Below are positions 28,020 to 36,776 of a DNA stretch of 64,000 bases, piece by piece (within the stretch, counting starts at the first letter, position 1; each line of letters begins with the position of its first letter). The stretch comes from an uncultured Fidelibacterota bacterium (GTDB lineage Bacteria; Fidelibacterota; Marinisomatia; Marinisomatales; UBA1611). The notes under the pieces were generated by a model that was not told where the DNA came from, did not search any database, and was given only the letters and a program-made list of their open reading frames with translations. Made by a program: the position numbers and the translations under genes. The DNA lies in contig CAJWLO010000001.1 of assembly GCA_913043235.1 (NCBI GenBank), positions 84,883 to 148,882 on the forward strand, written 5' to 3'.

Positions 28020-28452
28020 CCTTTCTTGGATTCCAGTTTTTATAATTGGGCTTGGGGCTGTTGGCCTTGGTATGGGTTGGTTTTTACACCCTGAACCCTG
28101 GATGCTGGATCAACAACCTAATGAGAAACTATTGAAGGCGACATTCACAGAATTATTAACTGTGGAGATTAATCGATATCTACCAGATTACTTAAGGGTG
28201 GTTTATCGCTTTTTTGGCTGGTGGGTTATATCCATTGGAATGCTTATTATGGCCTTAGTTCAGGTAACCAGAATGGGTACAGCATTGGCAAGAAATTTAA
28301 TTTTAGGTATTCTATTTATAATTTTAATTGTTCTCTATTATATGGTTTATAATTTTCTTCCGACGTCACCAATTAAAATTGCTATGCATATTCTTACGGG
28401 GCTTTGGTTTATAAGCGCAATTTCCTCCATAAAAATCGAAAAATTTCCTTAG
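27985..28452 (+). CDS. Small integral membrane protein, function unknown
   Basis: 155 aa with about four hydrophobic segments (SWIPVFIIGLGAVGLGMGW, WWVISIGMLIMALV, LILGILFIILIVLYYMVYN, IAMHILTGLWFISAISS). It begins inside the end of gshA in another frame, so its expression is likely coupled to it. I recognise no domain. Its location just before sdhCAB does not imply a link, since 67 bases separate it from sdhC. Confidence 0.62.
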   Translation: MISFLKQKHWHNLSWIPVFIIGLGAVGLGMGWFLHPEPWMLDQQPNEKLLKATFTELLTVEINRYLPDYLRVVYRFFGWWVISIGMLIMALVQVTRMGTALARNLILGILFIILIVLYYMVYNFLPTSPIKIAMHILTGLWFISAISSIKIEKFP

Positions 28453-28519
28453 TGATTCTTCGTGCGCATCGATCTTGATTAAGTTAATTTCCAGCCTTTG
28501 GGTTTTAAAGATAATCTAA

Positions 28520-29203
28520 ATGGATACTTATTTTACATCTACCCTTTTCCGAAAAACTCTAGCAGCGTTGTCTGGACTGTTTTTAGTCTTATTTTTAGTA
28601 GGGCATTTGGTGGGCAATCTCCAACTAATCTTTGCTACTGGTGATTCAGGACAAAAACAGTTCAATGAGTATGCACTGTTCATGACTACCAATCCTGCAG
28701 TAAAGGTTTTATCAATTATTACATATTCATCTATATTTTTTCACACACTTCTTACAATTTATCTGGCCATTCAATCCAAAAGAAAGCGGCCTATCAAATA
28801 TGAAGTCTCATCTGGATCTGAAAATAGTAGCTGGGCTTCAAGAAATATGCCGATACTTGGAATTTTGATTTTGATTTTTATTGTCATTCATATGAAAAGC
28901 TTTTGGTATGAAATGCATTTTGGTGTGATTGGGGATGACCCAAACGGAAATAAAGATTTGTACACGGTCACCGTTGTTGCTTTTAAGGAATTGTGGTACA
29001 CCATATTTTATGTTTTTAGTATGGTGATACTTGCATATCATTTACATCACGGTATTTCTTCAGGTTTCCAAACTATTGGATTAAATACTCGAAAATATGT
29101 TAATCTAATCCAGAGATTTGCCTTAGCATTCTCAATCATTATACCTGCGGCTTTTGCAAGCATTCCAATTATTTTATTTTTACGGAGTATAAATGCTGGA
29201 TAG
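28520..29203 (+). CDS. sdhC: Succinate dehydrogenase cytochrome b subunit (diheme type)
   Basis: 227 aa, five transmembrane helices. Candidate heme ligands are H29 (LVGHLVGN), H75 (FFHTLL), H124 (IVIHMKSFW) and H173 (AYHLHHG). This is the layout of the single-subunit diheme membrane anchor of Bacillus and Bacteroidetes, so no SdhD is needed. It anchors SdhAB in the inner membrane and passes electrons to a quinone, probably menaquinone. The gene overlaps sdhA by 11 bases. Confidence 0.93.
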   Translation: MDTYFTSTLFRKTLAALSGLFLVLFLVGHLVGNLQLIFATGDSGQKQFNEYALFMTTNPAVKVLSIITYSSIFFHTLLTIYLAIQSKRKRPIKYEVSSGSENSSWASRNMPILGILILIFIVIHMKSFWYEMHFGVIGDDPNGNKDLYTVTVVAFKELWYTIFYVFSMVILAYHLHHGISSGFQTIGLNTRKYVNLIQRFALAFSIIIPAAFASIPIILFLRSINAG

Positions 29204-31106
29204 TAAAATTCCCAGTGGCCCTCTTTCAGAAAAATGGAAAAATTATAAATCTAATATTCCCTTAGTTAGTCCTGGAAATAAGAGAAGACTAGATATAATA
29301 GTGATTGGCACAGGCCTTGCCGGTGCGTCTGCAGCTTCATCTTTGGCAGAAATGGGGTATAATGTAAAGACTTTCTGTTTTCAAGATAGCCCTCGTCGTG
29401 CACATTCTATAGCAGCACAAGGAGGAATAAATGCTGCGAAAAATTACCAAAATGATGGCGATTCAGTATATCGTCTTTTTTATGATACTATCAAAGGTGG
29501 AGATTATCGTTCGAGAGAAGCTAATGTATATCGCTTGGCTGAAGTAAGTGCAAGTATTATTGATCAATGCGTTGCACAAGGTGTACCCTTTGCGAGAGAA
29601 TACGGTGGTACCCTGGATAATCGATCCTTTGGAGGAGTTCAAGTATCCAGAACATTTTATTCCAGAGGACAAACAGGCCAACAACTTTTATTAGGTGCTT
29701 ACAGTTCTTTAAGTCGACAGATAGCAAAAGGGAATGTTACTATGTACAACCGTCATGAAATGCTTGATATTGTAAAAATCAATGGGAAAGCACGAGGCGT
29801 GATTGTTCGAAATTTAATTACAGGCGAATATCAACGCCATTTTGGTCACGCTGTAGTGTTGGCTACGGGTGGTTATGGCAATGTTTATTATTTATCTACC
29901 AATGCAATGGGCAGTAATGTTACTGCTGCTTGGAAAGCCTATAAACAGGGAGCGATGTTTGCAAATCCTTGTTTTACACAAATTCACCCAACCTGTATCC
30001 CTGTCTCTGGAGAATATCAATCCAAACTAACTTTAATGTCTGAATCTTTAAGAAATGATGGTAGGATTTGGGTTCCTAGAAAGAAAGGTGATGATCGTGA
30101 GCCCAATGATATTCCGGAAGAAGAAAGAGATTATTATTTAGAACGAAGATATCCTGCATTTGGGAACCTGGTTCCGCGAGATGTTGCTTCACGTGCTGCT
30201 AAAGAAAGGTGTGATGAAGGTTATGGTGTTGGTTCTACAAAATTAGCTGTTTTTCTTGATTTTAGAGACTCTATTAACCGTTTGGGCCAAGATGTAGTCA
30301 GTGCACGTTATGGAAATTTATTTGAGATGTATGAAAAAATCACAGGAGACAACCCTTATAAAACTCCTATGCGTATTTTTCCTGCGGTCCACTACACTAT
30401 GGGAGGTCTATGGGTAGATTATGACCTAATGACAACTGTTCCAGGGTTGTATGCTATTGGGGAATGCAATTTTTCGGATCATGGATCGAATCGATTAGGT
30501 GCTTCTGCGTTGATGCAGGGCTTGGCGGATGGTTATTTTATATTGCCTTATACTATTGGAAAATATTTGTCGGAGGATATAAGAACTCCAAAAATAAAAA
30601 CGGATCATGAAGCATTTGCAAAGACTGAAAAAAATGCAAAAGATAGAAATAAAAAGCTCCTTGAAAATAATGGCAATCGTTCCGTTGAAAGTTTTCATCG
30701 CGAGCTAGGGAAATTAGTTTGGGATCATTGTGGTATGTCCAGAAACAAAACCGGATTAACTAATGCTATTCAAGAAATTACAGAATTAAGAAACGATTTC
30801 TGGAAGGATGTTCGTGTATCAGGGCGTGATGATACACTAAACCCTGAGCTTGTAAAAGCAGGAAGAGTGGCAGATTTTTTTGAACTTGGAGAATTAATGA
30901 TGCGTGATGCACTTGAACGTGATGAGTCCTGTGGTGGCCATTTCAGAGAAGAACATCAAACGGAAGAAGGTGAAGCAACACGTGATGATCAAAATTTTGC
31001 TTATTCTTCTGCTTGGGAGCATAAAGGAGATGATGTGGTCCCACGTCTCAATAAAGAACAATTAATTTTTGATACAGTGCATCTAACACAACGCAGCTAC
31101 AAATAA
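29193..31106 (+). CDS. sdhA: Succinate dehydrogenase/fumarate reductase flavoprotein subunit
   Basis: 637 aa. The FAD dinucleotide fold starts [15 protein letters not shown] (about 35-49). H71 in [14 protein letters not shown] is the FAD-linked histidine. The capping domain has [27 protein letters not shown] carries the flavin-contact loop, and [14 protein letters not shown] is near the C-terminus. It oxidises succinate to fumarate in the cytoplasm. It overlaps sdhC by 11 bases and is followed one base later by sdhB. Confidence 0.97.
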   Translation: MLDSKIPSGPLSEKWKNYKSNIPLVSPGNKRRLDIIVIGTGLAGASAASSLAEMGYNVKTFCFQDSPRRAHSIAAQGGINAAKNYQNDGDSVYRLFYDTIKGGDYRSREANVYRLAEVSASIIDQCVAQGVPFAREYGGTLDNRSFGGVQVSRTFYSRGQTGQQLLLGAYSSLSRQIAKGNVTMYNRHEMLDIVKINGKARGVIVRNLITGEYQRHFGHAVVLATGGYGNVYYLSTNAMGSNVTAAWKAYKQGAMFANPCFTQIHPTCIPVSGEYQSKLTLMSESLRNDGRIWVPRKKGDDREPNDIPEEERDYYLERRYPAFGNLVPRDVASRAAKERCDEGYGVGSTKLAVFLDFRDSINRLGQDVVSARYGNLFEMYEKITGDNPYKTPMRIFPAVHYTMGGLWVDYDLMTTVPGLYAIGECNFSDHGSNRLGASALMQGLADGYFILPYTIGKYLSEDIRTPKIKTDHEAFAKTEKNAKDRNKKLLENNGNRSVESFHRELGKLVWDHCGMSRNKTGLTNAIQEITELRNDFWKDVRVSGRDDTLNPELVKAGRVADFFELGELMMRDALERDESCGGHFREEHQTEEGEATRDDQNFAYSSAWEHKGDDVVPRLNKEQLIFDTVHLTQRSYK

Positions 31107-31107
31107 T

Positions 31108-31860
31108 ATGGATATACTAAATCTAACGCTTAAAATCTGGCGACAGGATGGGCCTGATGAATTGGGAGAATTCCAGTCTTATGATCTCAATGGAGTGAAT
31201 TCCCACATGTCTTTTTTAGAAATGTTAGATGTCTTAAATGAACAACTACTGAATTCTGGTGATGATCCAATTGTCTTTGATCATGATTGTCGCGAAGGGA
31301 TATGTGGGATGTGTTCAATGGTGATTAATGGTCGCCCGCATGGGCTTTTACATGGGACTACCACATGTCAATTACATATGCGTCATTTTAATAATGGGGA
31401 TACAATCACAATTGAACCTTGGAGAGCACAACCTTTCCCAATTATAAAAGATCTAGTTGTGGATAGAACGTCATTTGATAGAATTATACAGGCAGGTGGA
31501 TATATATCTGTTAATACAGGAAGCGCTACTGATGGGAATGCTATACCTATTGCAAAAGATTTAGCAGAAGATGCCTTTGATGCTGCGGCTTGTATAGGTT
31601 GTGGTGCCTGTGTTGCGGCATGTAAGAATGCATCAGCGAGTCTCTTTGTTGCAGCTAAAGTATCTCAATTCTCTTTGTTGCCTCAAGGCCACCCAGAGCG
31701 TGAAAATCGTGTTATTAGGATGGTGAGCAAAATGGATGAAGAAGGTTTTGGTCATTGTACTAATACGGGTGCTTGTGAAGTAGAGTGTCCTAAAGAAATT
31801 TCTGTTGAGTATATCCGCAAAATGAATTGGGAATATCATCGAGCAAATATAAAGAACTGA
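31108..31860 (+). CDS. sdhB: Succinate dehydrogenase iron-sulfur subunit
   Basis: 250 aa. The [2Fe-2S] cluster ligands are C61, C66, C69 and C87 (CREGICGMC...TTC). The [4Fe-4S] ligands are C162, C165, C168 (CIGCGAC). The [3Fe-4S] site is shown by C217, C223 and C227 ([11 protein letters not shown]). All ligands are present. Electrons pass from SdhA to the diheme SdhC. It is the last gene of the sdhCAB operon and is followed by a hairpin. Confidence 0.97.
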   Translation: MDILNLTLKIWRQDGPDELGEFQSYDLNGVNSHMSFLEMLDVLNEQLLNSGDDPIVFDHDCREGICGMCSMVINGRPHGLLHGTTTCQLHMRHFNNGDTITIEPWRAQPFPIIKDLVVDRTSFDRIIQAGGYISVNTGSATDGNAIPIAKDLAEDAFDAAACIGCGACVAACKNASASLFVAAKVSQFSLLPQGHPERENRVIRMVSKMDEEGFGHCTNTGACEVECPKEISVEYIRKMNWEYHRANIKN

Positions 31861-31862
31861 TA

Positions 31863-31890
31863 ATTCTATCTAAAAATTATTGGATAGAAT
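31863..31890. terminator. Hairpin between convergent sdhB and tonB-like genes
   Basis: ATTCTATC at 31863-31870 pairs with GATAGAAT at 31883-31890, loop 12 bases. The flanking T content is low on the plus strand, so it is only a probable bidirectional terminator. Confidence 0.5.
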
Positions 31891-31912
31891 ATTTCTCGAT
31901 CAAATAAACTAC

Positions 31913-32527
31913 TTATTTTAGTTTAAAGTTTACAGGAATAGAAATCCAGACACCTACAGCACGTTCTCGTTGCTTTGCTGGGCGGAATCTTGTTTTTCGA
32001 ATTGCTTCCATGGCCGCTTCATCTAGGCCGGTATTAGGCACGCCTTTTAATATTAAGGTTTCTTTTACACGACCTTTTTTATCAATGAACGCTTGAACAA
32101 CCACCACACCCTCAATTCCGGCTTCCTGAGCAATCTCTGGATAAGATGGACGAATAGGTGACAACGCTTGGGGGGGGTCATCATAGGGAATAAAGATAAC
32201 CTTGGGTCCTGATGGCGGTGGCGGTGGCGCATCCAGATTTGAGAAATCATCAAAATCTAATTCGTCCAATGTTAAATCATCTGCAATATCTTCATCATCA
32301 GAAGGGACGGGGATTGATGGTCGGGCAGGTGGAGGGGTATTGTCAATCTGTTGGGTTTGGGGAATATCGATATTCTCTATAATAATCTGATCAACATCCT
32401 CAAATTCAACAGATGCTAAAAACCTCGGGAATGTAACAAACATGACAATAACTAAAATTATCCCCAACAATCCACCCAACCTCACATTAACAGGGTAGGT
32501 ATTTTGAAGCGGATTTATTTTTTCCAT
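31913..32527 (-). CDS. TonB-like energy transducer
   Basis: 204 aa. A short cytoplasmic N-terminus is followed by one transmembrane helix (about 17-38: LGGLLGIILVIVMFVTFPRF). A Pro-rich and acidic periplasmic linker (about 55-105) comes next, then a TonB C-terminal domain (about 120-204: YPEIAQEAGIEGVVVVQAF ... TRFRPAKQRERAVGVW). It couples the proton-motive force to outer-membrane transport. It is the last gene of the run ExbB-ExbD-ExbD-TonB and its start shares a base with the ExbD stop (TAATG). Confidence 0.92.
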   Translation of the reverse strand: MEKINPLQNTYPVNVRLGGLLGIILVIVMFVTFPRFLASVEFEDVDQIIIENIDIPQTQQIDNTPPPARPSIPVPSDDEDIADDLTLDELDFDDFSNLDAPPPPPSGPKVIFIPYDDPPQALSPIRPSYPEIAQEAGIEGVVVVQAFIDKKGRVKETLILKGVPNTGLDEAAMEAIRKTRFRPAKQRERAVGVWISIPVNFKLK

Positions 32528-32937
32528 TAGTTAACTAGCGTTTTTGTAGAATAATTTAGTTTCAAGGCATCTGCATCTCGGAGTTTTTCATGAATGCCAG
32601 ACACCTGCTCCATTTTTGCTTCTTCATCTGCTTTTAATGAAACCACAATTTGAGGGTCTGCCACTCTTTTATCATACATAATATTGGAAATATCTTCAAT
32701 GGTAAAAAGACGGTCATCAATGGATATAAGTCCATCCTTCGAAACCCAGATATGTGATGTATGCCTTTTGGATTTTAGTTTTTCTATCCGTTTAGCTCTG
32801 GGTAGTGTTACAGGGAGACCAGAATATTCTCTCAGAACAGTAGTAACCATAAAGAATATCAGCAGCATGAAAATAATATCGGGCATGGATGCCGTAGGTA
32901 TTTCACTTGATAGCTTTGTTTTCCGGGAAAATTTCAT
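32527..32937 (-). CDS. exbD: ExbD/TolR family protein, second copy
   Basis: 136 aa. One N-terminal transmembrane helix (about 19-35) carries the proton-path aspartate D20 (SMPDIIFMLLIFFMVTT). The periplasmic domain follows with KRTSHIWV-type basic residues and the short beta fold. It starts with TAATG overlap with the ExbD gene upstream. Two ExbD copies in a row are common in Bacteroidetes-like ExbBDD systems. Confidence 0.92.
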   Translation of the reverse strand: MKFSRKTKLSSEIPTASMPDIIFMLLIFFMVTTVLREYSGLPVTLPRAKRIEKLKSKRHTSHIWVSKDGLISIDDRLFTIEDISNIMYDKRVADPQIVVSLKADEEAKMEQVSGIHEKLRDADALKLNYSTKTLVN

Positions 32938-33338
32938 TATTCACTATTGGCAATAGAAATTCGTTTTGCATCGGCCATTTTCAGCTGGTCAATAACACGG
33001 ATATAATCAGTGTATGCTGTTTTTGGATGAGCTTTCACTGACACAATTAATTTATCATTTTCTCGTAGTCTGCGGCTTACAATTCTGCTGATTGTCTCTA
33101 TTGAAGTAGGTTCTTCATCCAGTAAAACCTTTCCTCGTGAATTGATCAAGCAGTTCAAAATGTTTTCTTTCCGGATTTCAATTTCCACATCCCCTGCAGG
33201 CGGCAATACGATACCAAGCCCTTTATCGGTATCAATGGTGGTAGTTACTAAGAAAAAAATAAGCAATAAAAAAGCAATATCTGCCATAGATGAGGTAGGG
33301 ATTTCGCCGCCTTTAAATCTGCGTTTTTTATTAGCCAT
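32937..33338 (-). CDS. exbD: ExbD/TolR family protein, first copy
   Basis: 133 aa. Transmembrane helix at about 20-37 with D20 in SMADIAFLLLIFFLVTT; this Asp is the proton-binding residue in the family. The periplasmic part follows. It is translated 18 bases after exbB and overlaps the second copy by one base. It shares the N-terminal motif EIPTSSM with its neighbour (EIPTASM). Confidence 0.93.
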   Translation of the reverse strand: MANKKRRFKGGEIPTSSMADIAFLLLIFFLVTTTIDTDKGLGIVLPPAGDVEIEIRKENILNCLINSRGKVLLDEEPTSIETISRIVSRRLRENDKLIVSVKAHPKTAYTDYIRVIDQLKMADAKRISIANSE

Positions 33339-33356
33339 AAGGCTTTTACAATTAAA

Positions 33357-33971
33357 TTATTTTTTTGTTTCAGCTTCGTATAGATAATCCAAAATCTTCA
33401 CAGACTGTTCTTCCATTTCCAGAACAAGTTTATCAATACGGGAGACGAAAAGATTTTGGAAGGTCTGAATAATCATGGCGACAACCAATCCAAATGCCGT
33501 TGTAAGCAGTGCCTGAGAGATACCGCCGGCTACAACAGCTGGAGAAATATCATTAGCAGCTTTAATAGCATCAAATGCGCTGATCATACCAATCACAGTA
33601 CCGGTAAAACCTAACATTGGGGCAATAGTGATTACTGTATTTAGCCAGATCATATTTTTTTCCAAAAAAGCCATTTCTAGGCCCCCGGCATTTTGAATCG
33701 CTTTTTCTACTTCAGTTAAACCACGGTGCAGGCGTGATAACCCGGCGTGAAATATTGCAGATACCGGGCCCTGTGTTTGCTCACAAAGCTTCAATGCGGC
33801 TTCAGGGCCACCATTGTCAATTGCTTTTGTGATATCATCGAAAAATGTTGTCGAATCGATTCGAGACATCATCAGGGAATAAATCCGCTCAAGTGTAAAT
33901 CCTAAACCAAAAATAAGGGCCACAAGAATGGGCCACATAAAGTTTCCACCATCATGAAAATATTGTACCAT
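33357..33971 (-). CDS. exbB: ExbB/TolQ (MotA-type) proton channel protein
   Basis: 204 aa with three transmembrane segments: about 10-30 (FMWPILVALIFGLGFTLERI), about 105-135 (ITIAPMLGFTGTVIGMIS) and about 150-175 (LLTTAFGLVVAMIIQTF). The GFTGTVIGM motif is the family hallmark. With ExbD it forms the ion channel that drives TonB. A GGAG precedes the ATG. It is the first of the ExbBDD-TonB block and follows the protease gene after 78 bases. Confidence 0.93.
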   Translation of the reverse strand: MVQYFHDGGNFMWPILVALIFGLGFTLERIYSLMMSRIDSTTFFDDITKAIDNGGPEAALKLCEQTQGPVSAIFHAGLSRLHRGLTEVEKAIQNAGGLEMAFLEKNMIWLNTVITIAPMLGFTGTVIGMISAFDAIKAANDISPAVVAGGISQALLTTAFGLVVAMIIQTFQNLFVSRIDKLVLEMEEQSVKILDYLYEAETKK

Positions 33972-34049
33972 TTTATTTCTCCATAATTGAATTCATATAA
34001 GCATAATAATTGATTAAGATCTCTATCTTAGATTTCTAATGAGCGGAAT

Positions 34050-35663
34050 TTAATTCAAGGATTCTAGGAATGCATCTGCTTCATGAAAATGTTTTATTGA
34101 TTCTTGAACTTGATTATCCATCTGCAATTTTATATTGGCGGATTTGTTTTTCCCCCAAGCAGCACTAGCAATTTCGCCTTTAATTTGATTATGAATGAAT
34201 GTTAGATCCGCAAGCAAAGAATCTTTAATAAACTCAATGGAATCCTTTTCTAGAAGAGATAGAAAATCAGTAAAGATTTGATCGGTTACCACCCAAGAAT
34301 CTCTGAAAATATCAAAAGAACTAAATTCATTATTATGTTTTGAAACATACTCCGAAGCAAAATTAAAAATGGGACGTTTCGGATTTCTCAAAATTTTCCC
34401 TGTCTCAACTGTAAACTGTTGTCGGTATGGAATATAAATATCTGGTGTAATTCCACCACCACCGTATACTGTTCTTCCCGCCCTAGTTTTGTGCTTTGGA
34501 CGCAACTCTTTCAAACTATCAATTTTCTCTTCACGATTAATTGCATATAATTCACGGTAATAAGCTAGGTCTCTACCGTCTTCGTATGGCCTCTGGATTA
34601 ATCTACCACTAGGTGTGTAGTATCTTGCAATGGTTACACGCAGAGCGCCACCACTTTCCAAAGGTAATTGTCGTTGTACCAACCCTTTACCAAAACTGGT
34701 TTCCCCGATTACCAATCCTCGGTCTAAATCCTGTACCGCGCCTGACACAATTTCACTGGCGCTGGCAGACCCTCTGTTGATCAGAATAATCAATGAAAAA
34801 TCTTTTCTGCCTTTTTCCGGGTTAGCAATAAAAACTTGATTAGACTCCCGTATTTTTCCTTTTGTAAAGACCAGAGTGTCTTTGTTAGCAATAAACTGAT
34901 TGGAAATTGCTGCAGCCTGCTCAAGATATCCCCCACTGTTGCCTCTAAGGTCAAAAATAAGACGTTTCATACCTTCTGTTTTCAGTTTATCTAATGCGTT
35001 ACTTACTTCTTTTTCCGTGGTTGCTGAAAACCGTCGTAAGGAAATATAACCAGTGGTATCATTAATCATTGTTGTGGCACCAACGCTGTATATGGGAATA
35101 TCATCGCGGATAATTGTCACATCAAATGGTTTTCCGGCACCAAAACGGCTAATAGTGACATTTACTGATGAGCCCTTACGACCTCTTAATTTTTTAAATA
35201 CTTCATCCTTGGTGATCTTGTAAGCATCCTCACTGTTAATAGCGATGATTTTATCCCCAGGCATTAGACCTACAATATCAGATGGACTGTCTGGAACTGG
35301 GGAAATCACAGTGATATATCCATTAAGAATATCAAATTCAATCCCGATACCTTGAAACTTTCCACGGAAAAGCTCATCAATATCACCTTGTTCTTTTGCG
35401 GGGATGTATACGGAGTGAGGGTCCAATTCCTCCATAAGTCCGTGAAAAGCACCATCCATGATTTTTTCCATATCAACAGGGCCAAAATAAAAGTGATTTA
35501 CATAGGAAATAATTTGTTGTAAAACCCTGGTTTTATCACGAAGGGTTCGGTATACATTATCGTTTTTTGGGTAAACTGTAGGTGTTAGGAAAAAAACTCC
35601 CATTATAAAACCCAAAAGGGCCGATAGGCACAATGGCCAGATATGCCGGAAATTTCTAATCAC
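34050..35663 (-). CDS. C-terminal processing protease (S41)
   Basis: 537 aa. An N-terminal helix (about 8-26) is a signal anchor. A PDZ domain lies at about 95-180 (FQGIGIEFDILNGYITVISP). The catalytic core has GSASASEIVSGAV with Ser301 and, 25 residues later, Lys326 in ETSFGKGLVQ, the Ser/Lys dyad. It degrades or trims periplasmic proteins from the C-terminus. The C-terminal 130 residues are an extra domain beyond the usual core (about 400 aa). It is between an outer-membrane-like protein and ExbB on the same strand. Confidence 0.93.
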   Translation of the reverse strand: MIRNFRHIWPLCLSALLGFIMGVFFLTPTVYPKNDNVYRTLRDKTRVLQQIISYVNHFYFGPVDMEKIMDGAFHGLMEELDPHSVYIPAKEQGDIDELFRGKFQGIGIEFDILNGYITVISPVPDSPSDIVGLMPGDKIIAINSEDAYKITKDEVFKKLRGRKGSSVNVTISRFGAGKPFDVTIIRDDIPIYSVGATTMINDTTGYISLRRFSATTEKEVSNALDKLKTEGMKRLIFDLRGNSGGYLEQAAAISNQFIANKDTLVFTKGKIRESNQVFIANPEKGRKDFSLIILINRGSASASEIVSGAVQDLDRGLVIGETSFGKGLVQRQLPLESGGALRVTIARYYTPSGRLIQRPYEDGRDLAYYRELYAINREEKIDSLKELRPKHKTRAGRTVYGGGGITPDIYIPYRQQFTVETGKILRNPKRPIFNFASEYVSKHNNEFSSFDIFRDSWVVTDQIFTDFLSLLEKDSIEFIKDSLLADLTFIHNQIKGEIASAAWGKNKSANIKLQMDNQVQESIKHFHEADAFLESLN

Positions 35664-35686
35664 TTTTTAATTTAGTTTAAAAGTTT

Positions 35687-36556
35687 TTACAGGCCGATGT
35701 AGAGCATAGTCCTAAAAGCTACGCCTTGTATTGCTGCCATGGGAGAATCGCCAATCTTTGTTCGGCCATTTAGACTCCAACTCCCATTACCAATAGTACC
35801 TTTGTTAAAGCCAACACTAATACGAAGACCTACACGTTCTAAGAACTGCCATTTCATTGCAACATAGGGTTGAAAATTGAAGAATGTCGCACTAACATCC
35901 CTTAGAAGCCCTGGAACGGGACCTGGTACGATAACTGGCATAACACCAGGAATAAGATTATCTACACCATAATAAAGTGCTCCAGTTGAATCAAATGTAC
36001 CGTAAACATTGGAAAATGTATTGTCCCATTTTGGTGTTCCTGTCTGCTGGTCCACTGCAATGCTTGCTCGCGCAAGCCCCAGAAGAGCTCCTCCCGAAAG
36101 TTCAAGATCTTGTAATAGAGGTAAAACATATTCCACAGAAAATGCTCCTAGAGAAAATGTGAATTTTGCCTGAATGGTCGGACTAAAAAATTCTGTATAA
36201 TCCTGAGGAGTTCCATCCTCTCCAGACTGATATCCTTCTGTCTGACCACTTTCCTCGTAAATCATAATATCTGGTATCGTACTTATACTGGAGGCGCCTA
36301 TTCCAGCATAGCCGCCTACTCTCCATTTACCTGTCACGTGAGCAAATCCTTCTCCTCCATGAATTACAAATGGATCTTTGAAATCTTCTGTTTTTAATCC
36401 AAGCGTTGCAAGTCTCGAAGCTGCGGGGATGGAGTCAAGGCTGATGTACATTGGACTGTATCCAATGCCACCGCCGAAAAAATCTTCAACGGGATACCCA
36501 AACTGGCCTAGAGCAAATGATAGATTAAAAATAATAATTACAATGTTGTTTTTCAT
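35687..36556 (-). CDS. Exported, possibly outer-membrane beta-barrel protein of unknown function
   Basis: 289 aa with a signal peptide (about 1-17, ending ALG). The body is rich in Gly and aromatic residues in alternating strands (WRVGGYAGIGASSIS; SVEYVLPLLQDLELSGGALLGLA; FRTMLYIGL at the C-terminus), as in small beta-barrels. I recognise no named family. It begins a minus-strand unit that continues after 23 bases with the S41 protease. The 216 bases upstream separate it from the divergent 36773 gene. Confidence 0.55.
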   Translation of the reverse strand: MKNNIVIIIFNLSFALGQFGYPVEDFFGGGIGYSPMYISLDSIPAASRLATLGLKTEDFKDPFVIHGGEGFAHVTGKWRVGGYAGIGASSISTIPDIMIYEESGQTEGYQSGEDGTPQDYTEFFSPTIQAKFTFSLGAFSVEYVLPLLQDLELSGGALLGLARASIAVDQQTGTPKWDNTFSNVYGTFDSTGALYYGVDNLIPGVMPVIVPGPVPGLLRDVSATFFNFQPYVAMKWQFLERVGLRISVGFNKGTIGNGSWSLNGRTKIGDSPMAAIQGVAFRTMLYIGL

Positions 36557-36709
36557 GATAATTGGTTTTTCCGCATGAAGACCAGTTTGTGGAGCATTAC
36601 GTAAATTATGAAGAAATTATAGAAAATAACTGTAAAATTACCTGAAAAACTATTCAAGTGCTTTTCCTTGTAAAAAAAGAGTCTTTAACCTTAATTTTAG
36701 TGAGTAAAC

Positions 36710-36740
36710 GAGGTAAGGGAGTTCAAGCATGATTTGCCTC
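36710..36740 (+). promoter_or_regulatory. Leader hairpin
   Basis: GAGGTAA at 36710-36716 pairs with TTGCCTC at 36734-36740 (one G-T pair). The hairpin covers the ribosome site AAGGGAG and the start of the small open frame at 36729. It lies in the gap between two divergent genes, directly upstream of the large surface-protein genes. Confidence 0.35.
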
Positions 36741-36776
36741 CCGACAAATTGTATTCAAATTTGGTATGAATCATGA
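36729..36776 (+). CDS. Possible 15-residue leader peptide coupled to the 36773 gene
   Basis: ATG at 36729 reads MICLPTNCIQIWYES and stops at 36774-36776, overlapping the downstream ATG at 36773 as ATGA. A good AAGGGAG lies 7-8 bases before its start. The large gene's own ATG has no ribosome site. Coupled translation is plausible; chance is not excluded. Confidence 0.3.
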   Translation: MICLPTNCIQIWYES

